A DNA stretch of 34,384 bases from an uncultured Bacteroidales bacterium (GCA_902760315.1 CACWFV010000021.1:1-34384), one strand, 5' to 3'; shown: positions 8,548 through 15,862, counted from the stretch's first letter. A program made the numbers and translations. The notes: a model not told the origin generated them from the letters alone.

Positions 8548-9652
8548 TTCTGTAGAATGCCGACATACTATTATAGCCTGAGAGTGCTGCAATCTCCGTT
8601 TTCGGTGTCTGCGGACTCTCGGCTATCAGTTTTTCAGCGTATGCTATGCGTTTACGGTTGATATACTCTTTGAACGTCATGTGTGCGCAACTGCTCAACG
8701 CCTGAAGCAGATAGGTGCGGTTGGTGCCCAACAGTTTTGCCACGTCGTTGAGCAGCAGGTCGTGGTTCAGAAATGTCTGTTGCTCACGCATCATCGTCTC
8801 CAGCCGCTCGTAAATCAGTATGCTGTTTGCGCTTGGTGTCACGACGGTATTCTCCTCGCAGCCCGTTTCCTGTTCCTGTTCTTCCGGAATAGAGCGCATG
8901 GTAAAGTCCTGTTGCATACCCACCCATGTCAGCGAGAAGATGAGTATGGAGAATACCAGCGAGGGAATGCCCAGTATGACGGTGTCTACAAAGACCTCCT
9001 TCCCTAAGACGTTGGCTACCGTGGAAACCAGTGAGGTGACAATGAAGAGAATGAGGATGGTAGGAATAGACTTTATTTCTTTGTTCTCCGTGTCAGCATA
9101 TAACTGTTGTATGGTCTTGTTGAAACGCCGTATGCGCTTGAATCCTAAGACGATGACACAGACTACCTGAATGGCAAAAACGACATGACAGCCAATGTGC
9201 GTCCAGGCCTGATAGAGTGGTAGCCCTGTTAGTTTTTCTTCATGGCCATGGTACAGATAGCTGCTGATGAACTGTGCGGTCTGTGCATCGTTCATTGCCG
9301 CATATAGACATCCAACCGCTATTCCTGCCACCAGCGGTATGCCGACAGTCAGTCCTTGTACGGTTTTCTGTCTGTGGAGTGGCTCGCGGTCTGTCACGGC
9401 GCTGATATACAACAGAAACAGCGGGTAGACCAGCAGGTTCGTCATCGCGTAGAGAGTGTCTGTCATCGGTAGCCAGCTGGCGAAGTGGTTGAAGTAGATG
9501 AAGTGACACCCATATAGTAGCATTGTGGCTACAGCCCACAGCAACAGCCAGCGTATAGCTTTGCTCGTGCGCTTTCTTGCGGTAAGTAGCAGTTGAATGA
9601 CTGCTATCCCGCACACCATGAGTGGCAGAGAAGTGAATAGATGGTATATCAT
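8525..9652 (-). CDS. Membrane-embedded AraC-family transcriptional regulator
   Basis: The N-terminal two thirds hold about seven hydrophobic segments ('LPLMVCGIAVIQLLL', 'WLLLWAVATMLLYG', 'LLVYPLFLLYISAV', 'LTVGIPLVAGIAVG', 'CHVVFAIQVVCVIVL', 'TILILFIVTSLVS', 'LVFSILIFSLTWVG'). The C-terminal about 90 residues form an AraC-type double helix-turn-helix ('LLLNDVAKLLGTNRTYLLQAL', 'IAALSGYNSMSAFYRNFG'). This layout is a known Bacteroidetes class in which a membrane sensor is fused to the DNA-binding domain. I choose the ATG at 9652 (MIYHLFTSLPLM, 375 residues) and not the in-frame ATG at 9742, because a promoter (9661-9691) lies between them. ATG 9619 is another option. The inducer is unknown. 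The gene runs opposite to the lipoprotein operon and may regulate it (inference). Confidence 0.85.
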   Translation of the reverse strand: MIYHLFTSLPLMVCGIAVIQLLLTARKRTSKAIRWLLLWAVATMLLYGCHFIYFNHFASWLPMTDTLYAMTNLLVYPLFLLYISAVTDREPLHRQKTVQGLTVGIPLVAGIAVGCLYAAMNDAQTAQFISSYLYHGHEEKLTGLPLYQAWTHIGCHVVFAIQVVCVIVLGFKRIRRFNKTIQQLYADTENKEIKSIPTILILFIVTSLVSTVANVLGKEVFVDTVILGIPSLVFSILIFSLTWVGMQQDFTMRSIPEEQEQETGCEENTVVTPSANSILIYERLETMMREQQTFLNHDLLLNDVAKLLGTNRTYLLQALSSCAHMTFKEYINRKRIAYAEKLIAESPQTPKTEIAALSGYNSMSAFYRNFGLYKS

Positions 9653-9660
9653 ATTAACTG

Positions 9661-9691
9661 CAAAGATACAGATAAAACATCCGATTACCAA
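9661..9691 (-). promoter_or_regulatory. Promoter of the AraC-type gene
   Basis: Read on the minus strand, TTG (9691-9689) and taTCTTTG (9668-9661) are 20 bases apart. The -7 box ends only 8 bases before the ATG at 9652, so the transcript would have almost no leader. Confidence 0.7.
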
Positions 9692-9785
9692 AAGATATTG
9701 ACATATTTGCAATTTCAAGACATTTATTTTGCAATTTTGCAACTATCTTTTGTAATAACGCAATGCCCTGACTCTTTTCTTTTTA

Positions 9786-9793
9786 TATCTTTG
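9786..9793 (+). promoter_or_regulatory. -7 box of the lipoprotein operon promoter
   Basis: tatcTTTG at 9786-9793 matches TAnnTTTG. No good TTG is found at the usual -33 distance, so the promoter may be weak or need an activator, possibly the divergent AraC-type protein (inference). Confidence 0.55.
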
Positions 9794-9828
9794 CAACATT
9801 AATTATTCATTATAAACTTTTAATCATC

Positions 9829-10479
9829 ATGAAGAAACTCAACCTTTGGCTCCTCTTGAGCCTTTTCACAGCAGCGTTTACGTTGACGGCTTGTGGTGGC
9901 GATGACGACGAAACTAACGAACCGCCCAAGAAAGAGCAACCAGACAATCAGGGTAATGGCGACGACAACAATACACCGACCGTCACGGTTAGCGCAGAGA
10001 CCCTTAAGGGCACCTGGGACGGTGCCGTCGAGCACGACTTCGCCCAAGGCTACTACCAGCGTTGGCGCTTCCACTTTGACGGCAAGAACTACACCTCTTG
10101 GCATACTCATCAGACGGTTGGCTCTGTCAAAGACGATGTCCAGGGACTGAAAACTGTTGGCAACAAAGAACAGGGCACTTGGGAGTATAAGGACGGCATG
10201 CTTGTTCTTACACCAGAGAAAATGTGGGCTTCATATTATTTTGCCATGACCAGTATCCAGACAGGTGACGGAAAGTATGTCTACTATAATTACAATACTG
10301 AGACGATGGAGGCTGATCAGTGGTATGAAACATCAGAAGCTGTGATCAAGAGTGGTATAGAACGTGACCTGCAGGATAATACCGACTGGTATATCAAAAA
10401 GTGGCCCGTTCTCAGTCTGACAAAGACGGAGCTGTCTGTTAAGATCAATATGGATACTTTCAAGTTGACAAAACAATAA
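9829..10479 (+). CDS. Surface lipoprotein, lipocalin-like (first of three)
   Basis: 216 residues. A type II signal peptide begins MKKLNLWLL and ends in the lipobox LTAC, with Cys22 as the lipid attachment site. The next residues (GGDDDE) match the acidic lipoprotein export signal that sends Bacteroidetes lipoproteins to the cell surface. A Pro/Asn/Asp-rich linker follows to about residue 55, then a beta-rich domain with 'LKGTWDG', 'WRFHFDGKNY' and 'GTWEYKDGMLVLTP', typical of lipocalin-like Bacteroidetes proteins. It is first in a three-gene series, 22 bases before the next gene. Ligand and role are unknown. Confidence 0.8.
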   Translation: MKKLNLWLLLSLFTAAFTLTACGGDDDETNEPPKKEQPDNQGNGDDNNTPTVTVSAETLKGTWDGAVEHDFAQGYYQRWRFHFDGKNYTSWHTHQTVGSVKDDVQGLKTVGNKEQGTWEYKDGMLVLTPEKMWASYYFAMTSIQTGDGKYVYYNYNTETMEADQWYETSEAVIKSGIERDLQDNTDWYIKKWPVLSLTKTELSVKINMDTFKLTKQ

Positions 10480-10501
10480 TTAATTTGATAACCTAGTTAT
10501 T

Positions 10502-11080
10502 ATGAAGAAGCTGAATTTTTGGCTCTTAATGAGCTTTTTCGCTGCAGCTTTCACGCTGACAGCGTGTGGTAGTGATGATGATGATACTCCCTCAGGACCC
10601 ACTCCTGACGGTGTCGTAGGCAAATGGGTAGGCGAGTGGGCTGCAAAGCCTAATGATCCCCATAACTTGATGTGGCGCTATGCCCACAAGTTGTACTACA
10701 CCATTAAGTCAGACAACACCATTGAGATTATGGAGAGTGCTTGTTTCTATTCCAATGAGAGTGTTGATAAGGAATATGACAAGCCTTCACTCTCTATTGA
10801 TCCTGCCCGCCCCAGTGGCAGTTACCTCATTGAGCGCATCGTTCACCGCATGTCTGGAACATACTCGTTGTCTGGCAACAAGATTACTTTGAACCTCAAC
10901 AAAGAAGGATGGGGCTCTGACGAGCAAGTCGAGATGATGGATTTGGGACAGTATCCTTTTACAGAAACGTATACCTATAAGATTAGTGGTAATAAACTGC
11001 AGGTTGGTGACGGCTCACTGGTTCCGGTTAGTCCTCACAATCTAATTGTTTATGATTGGATGACCTATCAAGGGAAATAA
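10502..11080 (+). CDS. Surface lipoprotein, lipocalin-like (second of three)
   Basis: 192 residues. The signal peptide MKKLNFWLLMSFFAAAF ends in LTAC (Cys22), followed by GSDDDD, an acidic surface-export signal. The mature part starts 'GVVGKWVGEW' and contains repeated strand motifs ('MSGTYSLSGNKITLNL', 'YTYKISGNKLQVGDG') typical of lipocalin-like folds. Its signal peptide is almost identical to those of both neighbours, while the mature domain is clearly diverged. It lies 22 bases after the first lipoprotein gene and 24 before the third, with no separate promoter visible, so the three are likely one transcript. Confidence 0.8.
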   Translation: MKKLNFWLLMSFFAAAFTLTACGSDDDDTPSGPTPDGVVGKWVGEWAAKPNDPHNLMWRYAHKLYYTIKSDNTIEIMESACFYSNESVDKEYDKPSLSIDPARPSGSYLIERIVHRMSGTYSLSGNKITLNLNKEGWGSDEQVEMMDLGQYPFTETYTYKISGNKLQVGDGSLVPVSPHNLIVYDWMTYQGK

Positions 11081-11104
11081 CGTAACCATAAATGTAATCA
11101 AAAG

Positions 11105-11548
11105 ATGAAGAAATTGAATTTTTGGCTATTAGCAAGCCTTTTCGTAGCAGTATTTACGCTTAGTGCCTGCGGTGGTAGTGACGATGACGACACGCCGCCA
11201 ACATCTTCGCTGAAAGACAGCAAATGGTATGTGGAACAGACAATGGACGGTCAGTTCTATTGTTATGAGACCTATATCTTTACCAACGACGGCAAGGCGA
11301 TGTGGGGTAACCTGGTAGAAGACAACGGCCAGTGGCACAAGTTCGTGCGCCACATTTATAGCTTCACTGTCAGCGGCAATCAGTTTACGCTGACCGCATC
11401 CGACCACACACAAAGGGGTACCTACACCATCAATGGCGATGAGTTGTCTCTGAATACCGATGATGGGTGGGAAATAACCATGAAGCGCATGACGGGTGAC
11501 GTGCTGGAAAAATACAACAGCGCCGTCGAAGACAACATCTGGCAATAG
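11105..11548 (+). CDS. Surface lipoprotein, lipocalin-like (third of three)
   Basis: 147 residues. The signal peptide MKKLNFWLLASLFVAVF ends in LSAC (Cys22), followed by GGSDDDD, again an acidic surface-export signal. The mature region ('LKDSKWYVEQTMDGQF', 'YSFTVSGNQFTLTASD', 'GTYTINGDELSLNTDDGW') is a compact lipocalin-like domain. It ends at a TAG codon, which shows that amber serves as a normal stop here. The repeat-rich non-coding region begins about 25 bases further on. The big hairpin at 11637-11676 may end this operon. Confidence 0.8.
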   Translation: MKKLNFWLLASLFVAVFTLSACGGSDDDDTPPTSSLKDSKWYVEQTMDGQFYCYETYIFTNDGKAMWGNLVEDNGQWHKFVRHIYSFTVSGNQFTLTASDHTQRGTYTINGDELSLNTDDGWEITMKRMTGDVLEKYNSAVEDNIWQ

Positions 11549-11573
11549 CCACCCACGGCAGTAAGCGAATAAT

Positions 11574-11636
11574 GCTGAGACAGTTGTAGCCGGTGTCGAG
11601 ACAGCTGTAGCTGGTGCTGAGACAGCTGTATACGCA
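11574..11636 (+). repeat. Left arm: three 21-bp tandem repeat units
   Basis: Units at 11574-11594, 11595-11615 and 11616-11636 share the core gagacagctgta. The core gagacagctgtatac (11619-11633) is the exact reverse complement of gtatacagctgtctc in the right arm, so the two arrays face each other. Confidence 0.85.
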
Positions 11637-11676
11637 AAAAAGCCGTACCACTTTCTGAAAAGTGGTACGGCTTTTT
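11637..11676. terminator. Perfect 18-bp hairpin, likely bidirectional terminator
   Basis: AAAAAGCCGTACCACTTT (11637-11654) pairs perfectly with 11659-11676 around the loop CTGA. The A-run on one side becomes a T-run on the other, so it could stop transcription on either strand, including that of the lipoprotein operon ending at 11548. It equals units 1 and 2 of the 20-bp repeat block. Confidence 0.7.
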
Positions 11677-11717
11677 GAAAAGTGGTACGACTTTCTGGAA
11701 AGTGGTACCACTTTTTT
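11638..11717. repeat. Four 20-bp quasi-palindromic units
   Basis: Units at 11638-11657, 11658-11677, 11678-11697 and 11698-11717 each centre on GTAC and carry the motif aaagtggtac or its complement. The last holds the palindrome aaagtggtaccacttt. Neighbouring units can also pair with one another. Confidence 0.8.
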
Positions 11718-11719
11718 GT

Positions 11720-11851
11720 GTGTACAGCTGACTTGCTCGCGTATACAGCTGTCTCGCATGCGTATACAGCTGTCTCGCATGTGTATACAGCTGTCTCGCA
11801 TGTGTGTACAGCTGTCCTGCGCGCGCGTGCGCCTGCGTCGCGCGCGTATAC
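11720..11851 (+). repeat. Right arm: five clear 21-bp units plus degenerate copies
   Basis: Units start at 11720, 11741, 11762, 11783 and 11804, each with the core gtatacagctgtctc or close variants. Units 2 to 4 are nearly identical. A degenerate GC-rich sixth unit (11825-11845) and the start of a seventh (gtatac, 11846-11851) follow. There are no spacers, so this is not a CRISPR array. Confidence 0.85.
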
Positions 11852-12137
11852 TTTTCAAAAAATTCCTTTCACCTTCACCGGCAGGGCCGCAATCGCCGTG
11901 TACAAAGGCTTTTCCGCTATCTTTTACCCCGCCATAGCCTTCACCAAGCTTTCACCGAACTTTCACCAAGTGACCAATGGGTGAAGGCCCATGATGCCTC
12001 GGTGAAAGCCCGGTGAAAGTTCTGTGAAACGTCCGCAGCCGCTCATAGCCCCTGGTGGCGACAGCAAACCATTGATATATAGTGATTTGCGCCGATGGAA
12101 GCCGGTGGTGGTGAAAGTGAAGGATATTTTTTGAAAA
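11852..12137. repeat. Element bounded by 28-bp imperfect inverted repeats
   Basis: The ends 11852-11879 and 12110-12137 match as inverted repeats at 24 of 28 positions. Both contain ttttcaaaaa and ttcacc, or their complements. The interior holds 11-bp arrays in opposite orientations. It could be a miniature mobile element or a large structured RNA/DNA element. No coding capacity is seen. Confidence 0.6.
11940..12022. repeat. Facing 11-bp repeat arrays (TTCACC / GGTGAA)
   Basis: Three units starting TTCACC lie at 11940-11950, 11951-11961 and 11962-11972. Inverted units starting GGTGAA lie at 12001-12011 and 12012-12022, with further partial copies at 11980 and 12023. The 11-bp period is about one helical turn. 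Confidence 0.75.
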
Positions 12138-12143
12138 ATATAT

Positions 12144-12174
12144 TTGGCTATCTCGTAGATAATGCCTACCTTTG
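12144..12174 (+). promoter_or_regulatory. Promoter of the DPP-IV-like gene
   Basis: TTG at 12144-12146 and taccTTTG at 12167-12174 have the standard 20-base gap. The -33 box lies only 6 bases beyond the right inverted repeat of the preceding element. The ATG at 12198 follows 23 bases after the -7 box. Confidence 0.75.
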
Positions 12175-12197
12175 TAGGTTGATAAATTATCAAGACA

Positions 12198-14357
12198 ATG
12201 AAGAAAGTACTATTCATGGCGTTGGCACTACTGGCTGTGGTGTCTGCAGATGCAAAGAAGCTGGATTTGAAAGAGATAACCCGCGGCGTGTTTCGTGCGG
12301 AGACGGTGGGAGACGTACAACCGCTGAACGACGGCGAGAGCTATGCTCAGCTGAGCAGTGACGGCCGCCGCATTGTGCAGTATTCGTTTAAGACCGGCAA
12401 GGAGGTGGCAACATTGTTCGATGTGTCAACCGTCAAGGGTGACAAGTTGGACGATATCGATGGCTACATCATGAGTCCTGACGGCAAGCGCATCCTGATA
12501 CAAACACAGACGCAGCGCATCTACCGGCACTCCTTCACCGCCCAGTACTACATCTATACCATTCACAACAACCGCATTGTGCCCCTCTCCACTAAGGGAC
12601 CGCAGCAGACTCCCTTGTTCTCGCCCGATGGTGTGCAGATAGCCTTCGTACGCGACGGTAACATTTTTATTGTCAAGTTGCTGTACGACAATGCCGAAAT
12701 GCAGGTTACCAAGGACGGTAAGAAAAACCACGTCATCAATGGTATTCCCGATTGGGTGAACGAGGAGGAGTTCTCGCAGAACCGTGCCATGGTGTTCTCG
12801 GCCGACAGTCGTCAGATTGTCTGGGTGCGGTACGACGAGAGCGCCGTCAGCGAGTGCTTTATCCCCAAGACCACAGGTGGCTTCAGCTACAAGTACCCTC
12901 TGGCCGGTGAGCAAAACTCCACCGTCAGCGTGTGGAGCTACGACGTACCTAGTCGGCAGACCCGCCAGTTGCAAGTACCCATTGAGCCCGACGGCTATGT
13001 TGCTCGTCTTGAGGCAACTGCCGACTCTTCGCAGGTAGCCGTCTTCACCTTGAACCGCCATCAGGACTGCCTGCGCATCTACATGGCTAATCCGTTGACC
13101 ACTGTCAGTAAGCTGGCTGTCGAGGATAAAGTCGACAAGTATGTGCGTGAAGAGACCTATACCGATGCCGTCATCAGCGACCGCCACATCCTGTTGCCCA
13201 GTGACCGCGATGGTTATATGCACCTCTATCTGTATAATTTCAATGGCCAACTGCTGCGCCAGATAGAGCAGGGCAACTACGAGATCAGCGAAGTTTATGG
13301 CTACGACGAACAGACAGGTGCCGTCTATTACGCATCGCATGAAAACGGTGCCACCGACCAACGTGTGTGGGTGGCCTACGAGAATGGCAAACGTGACTGC
13401 TTGACGAAGAAAGCCGGCTGGAATAGTGCCGTCTTCAGCAAGAACCTCCAATACTTCATCAATACGTGGAGCGATATCAACACTCCCTACGTCTGCTCCA
13501 TCTATACCGCCAAGGGGAAGAAGGTGGAAACTCTCGTTGACAACAAATCCTTGCGCGACCAGCTGAAGAACTACCAGCTGGGCGACCGCGAACTCTTCCA
13601 ACTGACCACCTCCGAGGGCGTCACACTGAACGGCTGGATGGTCAAACCCGCTGACTTCAATGCTAAGAAGAAATATCCAGTAGTCATGTACCAATATGGT
13701 GGTCCCGGCAGCCAGCAGGTTAAGAACGCTTGGAGTATTGGCATGAATGGTCAGGGTGCTGCCCTTGAGCAGTATCTCTGTCAGCAAGGCTACATCTGTG
13801 TCTGCGTTGATAACCGTGGTACCGGCGGCCGTGGTGCCGATTTTGAGAAGTCTGTCTACCTCAAGCTCGGTCAGCTGGAGTCTATTGACCAGGTTGAGGC
13901 CGCCCTCTGGCTGGGTCAGCAGTCCTATGTTGACAAGAAGCGCATTGCCATCTGGGGGTGGAGCTACGGTGGTTTCAATACACTGATGTCAATGTCAGAA
14001 GGTCGTGGCGTCTTCTGTTGTGGTGTTGCTATTGCTCCACCCACCACATGGCGCTACTACGATACCATCTATACAGAGCGCTTCATGCGTACCCCACAGG
14101 AGAACCCTACTGGTTATGACGACAATCCACTGACGCGTGTCAACAGTCTGCAGGGCAACCTGATGATAGTCCACGGACTAGCCGACGACAATGTCCACTA
14201 CCGTAACAGTGCAGAGTACACGGAAGCCCTCATCCAGGCTGACAAGGACTTCCGCCAGCAGGTCTATGCCGACCGCAATCATAGCATCTATGGCGGCAAT
14301 ACGCGTAATCACCTGTTCCGTCAGTGTGTCAACTTCCTGAACGACAATTTGAAGTAA
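12198..14357 (+). CDS. Dipeptidyl peptidase IV-like S9 serine peptidase
   Basis: 719 residues with a signal peptide (MKKVLFMALALLAVVSADA), so periplasmic or outer-envelope. The N-terminal half is a beta-propeller and carries the DPP-IV double-Glu motif in 'WVNEEEFSQ' (Glu190/191), which anchors the substrate amino terminus. The C-terminal alpha/beta hydrolase domain has the triad Ser589 in 'WGWSYGGF', Asp663 in 'HGLADDNVHY' and His695 in 'DRNHSIYGG'. Length and motifs match the family (enzyme releasing Xaa-Pro dipeptides from peptide N-termini). It would process peptides made by secreted proteases such as the C10 enzyme upstream (inference). It ends 7 bases from the convergent GH8 gene. Confidence 0.92.
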   Translation: MKKVLFMALALLAVVSADAKKLDLKEITRGVFRAETVGDVQPLNDGESYAQLSSDGRRIVQYSFKTGKEVATLFDVSTVKGDKLDDIDGYIMSPDGKRILIQTQTQRIYRHSFTAQYYIYTIHNNRIVPLSTKGPQQTPLFSPDGVQIAFVRDGNIFIVKLLYDNAEMQVTKDGKKNHVINGIPDWVNEEEFSQNRAMVFSADSRQIVWVRYDESAVSECFIPKTTGGFSYKYPLAGEQNSTVSVWSYDVPSRQTRQLQVPIEPDGYVARLEATADSSQVAVFTLNRHQDCLRIYMANPLTTVSKLAVEDKVDKYVREETYTDAVISDRHILLPSDRDGYMHLYLYNFNGQLLRQIEQGNYEISEVYGYDEQTGAVYYASHENGATDQRVWVAYENGKRDCLTKKAGWNSAVFSKNLQYFINTWSDINTPYVCSIYTAKGKKVETLVDNKSLRDQLKNYQLGDRELFQLTTSEGVTLNGWMVKPADFNAKKKYPVVMYQYGGPGSQQVKNAWSIGMNGQGAALEQYLCQQGYICVCVDNRGTGGRGADFEKSVYLKLGQLESIDQVEAALWLGQQSYVDKKRIAIWGWSYGGFNTLMSMSEGRGVFCCGVAIAPPTTWRYYDTIYTERFMRTPQENPTGYDDNPLTRVNSLQGNLMIVHGLADDNVHYRNSAEYTEALIQADKDFRQQVYADRNHSIYGGNTRNHLFRQCVNFLNDNLK

Positions 14358-14364
14358 TTGTATT

Positions 14365-15714
14365 CTATTTCCCGATGACTCTGTAGTTGCCGCTGAGGTG
14401 CATGAATGCAAAGAGGCGCAGCAGACCATCGTAGTAGGCATCGAAGTAACCATCGTCGAAAGGCTCGTGGCGAGCGTTCCAAAGTGCAGCGACAAACTCT
14501 CGGCTCTTGTCGTGGGAGCACATGACAGAGGCTGCAGCTACGGTAGCTACGAGTCCTATGCTGTGGCGTAATTTGCGGAAACCGCCAGCCTGCAGTATTT
14601 CATTCCCCTCTGGTATGGTGCCATCGGTGCGATACTGGTCGAGGAAGGTGTCAACGCCTTGACTGTAGAAGAAGTTTTGGATGGTTTCGCCATAGTGACG
14701 CTGCCACTCGCCGTCGGAGCAGCTCCACTCGTAGTCGAGAGCTATGTTCATGGGCACTCGCCAAGAGTCGTAACGGAAGTTGTTGCTGCCGTTGCGACGC
14801 GGCTTAGCATCGTCATTTTGCTGCTGCCGACGGCCGGGAAATCGTGGTGCCTGCATCTCTGAACCGTCATACTGTGTCATATCACCATTGAGACCCGTCT
14901 TAGGGTTGATGGCTTTGTGCAAGTATTCGCGACTCTTCCGTGCACACTGCAACCAATAGTCGGAGCGACCGTCGTCGGCCCATTTTGCCCATACCTCGTA
15001 GAAAGCCGGAATGTGGTAGGAAGGGTCGGTGAATCGCTGGCCGAAACCGTCGGGCGTGAAGGTGATAAGCTGTGTTTGGGGGTCGATGAGGTAGCGCTGT
15101 TGTGGCCCCTGCTGCTGTGCTCCAAAACCACCGAAAGCGCCTGGCCGCGGCTCCGGAGTGTATTCCTTGGGCTGGATGCAGTCGAGGATGTGCTGAGCCT
15201 CGGCTTTGTAGTTGATTCCTGTGTCGTTGCCCCAGCGATTTGAGGCAAAAATGAGAGCGGTGATGAAGTATAGCTCGCCATCGCTGGCTGCACCCTCAGA
15301 ATTGCGAGTGCCGTCGGTCTTGCAGCTCCAGGCAAAGTAGCCTTGGCGTGGTCCGGTCTGGTGCTGCATGTACTTCTTGCTCCAACGCCACAGCCGGTCG
15401 AAGATGTCCTTTTGGTTCATCTGCACGGCTATCATCATGCCATAGGACATGCCCTCGGTGCGAGCGTCGTGGTTTTTGATATCAGAGATGTAGCCCAGAG
15501 TGTCGCCCACCTCGAAATACACCTTGTTGGGGCCGTAAAACACATCGTTGAACACTTCACGGAGCTTGGCGTCGACGGCTTCAGGACTGTAGCCCATCTC
15601 TACGAAAACGTTTCGATACTGGCTTGTCTCAAATGCCCCCTTTGTCCATGGCGTTAGAGCCTGCAGGTGCATGGTCATTGCTGTCAGAATAGCGATAATA
15701 GTTAGTTTCTTCAT
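14365..15714 (-). CDS. GH8 reducing-end xylose-releasing exo-oligoxylanase-like enzyme
   Basis: 449 residues with an N-terminal signal peptide (MKKLTIIAILTAMTMHLQA). The fold markers follow the family 8 exo-oligoxylanase Rex: 'TKGAFETSQYRNVF', 'YFEVGDTLGYISDI', and 'DARTEGMSYGMM' with the likely acid Glu87. 'GYFAWSCKTDGT' and 'SDGELYF' (Asp145) follow, then 'FRYDSWRVPMNIALD' with the likely base Asp316. Such enzymes remove xylose from the reducing end of xylo-oligosaccharides (EC 3.2.1.156). Two low-complexity inserts (about 190-207, Gly/Gln-rich; about 294-312, Arg/Gln/Asn-rich) are unusual. No clear TAnnTTTG promoter is seen upstream. It stops at TAG and converges with the DPP-IV-like gene. 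Confidence 0.88.
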   Translation of the reverse strand: MKKLTIIAILTAMTMHLQALTPWTKGAFETSQYRNVFVEMGYSPEAVDAKLREVFNDVFYGPNKVYFEVGDTLGYISDIKNHDARTEGMSYGMMIAVQMNQKDIFDRLWRWSKKYMQHQTGPRQGYFAWSCKTDGTRNSEGAASDGELYFITALIFASNRWGNDTGINYKAEAQHILDCIQPKEYTPEPRPGAFGGFGAQQQGPQQRYLIDPQTQLITFTPDGFGQRFTDPSYHIPAFYEVWAKWADDGRSDYWLQCARKSREYLHKAINPKTGLNGDMTQYDGSEMQAPRFPGRRQQQNDDAKPRRNGSNNFRYDSWRVPMNIALDYEWSCSDGEWQRHYGETIQNFFYSQGVDTFLDQYRTDGTIPEGNEILQAGGFRKLRHSIGLVATVAAASVMCSHDKSREFVAALWNARHEPFDDGYFDAYYDGLLRLFAFMHLSGNYRVIGK

Positions 15715-15784
15715 ACTTCTGTGTTAGTCAGTTACTATTTTTGACGTTAAAAGGACCTGATGGTTTAAATGAGGATGGTAAATC

Positions 15785-15811
15785 AAAACGCCCCTCCATA
15801 GTGAGAGGGGC
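15785..15811 (-). terminator. Terminator downstream of rubrerythrin
   Basis: Read on the minus strand, gcccctc (15811-15805) pairs with gaggggc (15796-15790) around an 8-nt loop, followed by gttttgattt. It lies about 50 bases after the rubrerythrin stop, so it should separate that gene from the GH8 gene. Confidence 0.65.
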
Positions 15812-15862
15812 ATTTAGCGTAGAAGGGGGTGCTTCCTCCTTCTTATTTACCTATGAGGACAG

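Larger units (their letters stand above)
11549..12142. other. Repeat-rich non-coding region
   Basis: About 600 bases hold no credible gene. They consist of three adjoining structures: 21-bp unit arrays in inverted arms (11574-11851), a central block of 20-bp quasi-palindromes (11638-11717), and an element bounded by 28-bp imperfect inverted repeats with internal 11-bp arrays (11852-12137). Open frames here exist only because 21 bp is a multiple of three. Confidence 0.75.

Noticed and set aside
11720-11851. CRISPR array
   Set aside because: Units are directly adjacent with no unique spacers and no cas genes are nearby.
11430-11937. Open frames with heptad repeats (QLSRM.., DSCIHMR..) on both strands of the repeat region
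   Set aside because: They arise because the 21-bp unit is a multiple of three. No start signals, and both strands look equally 'coding'.
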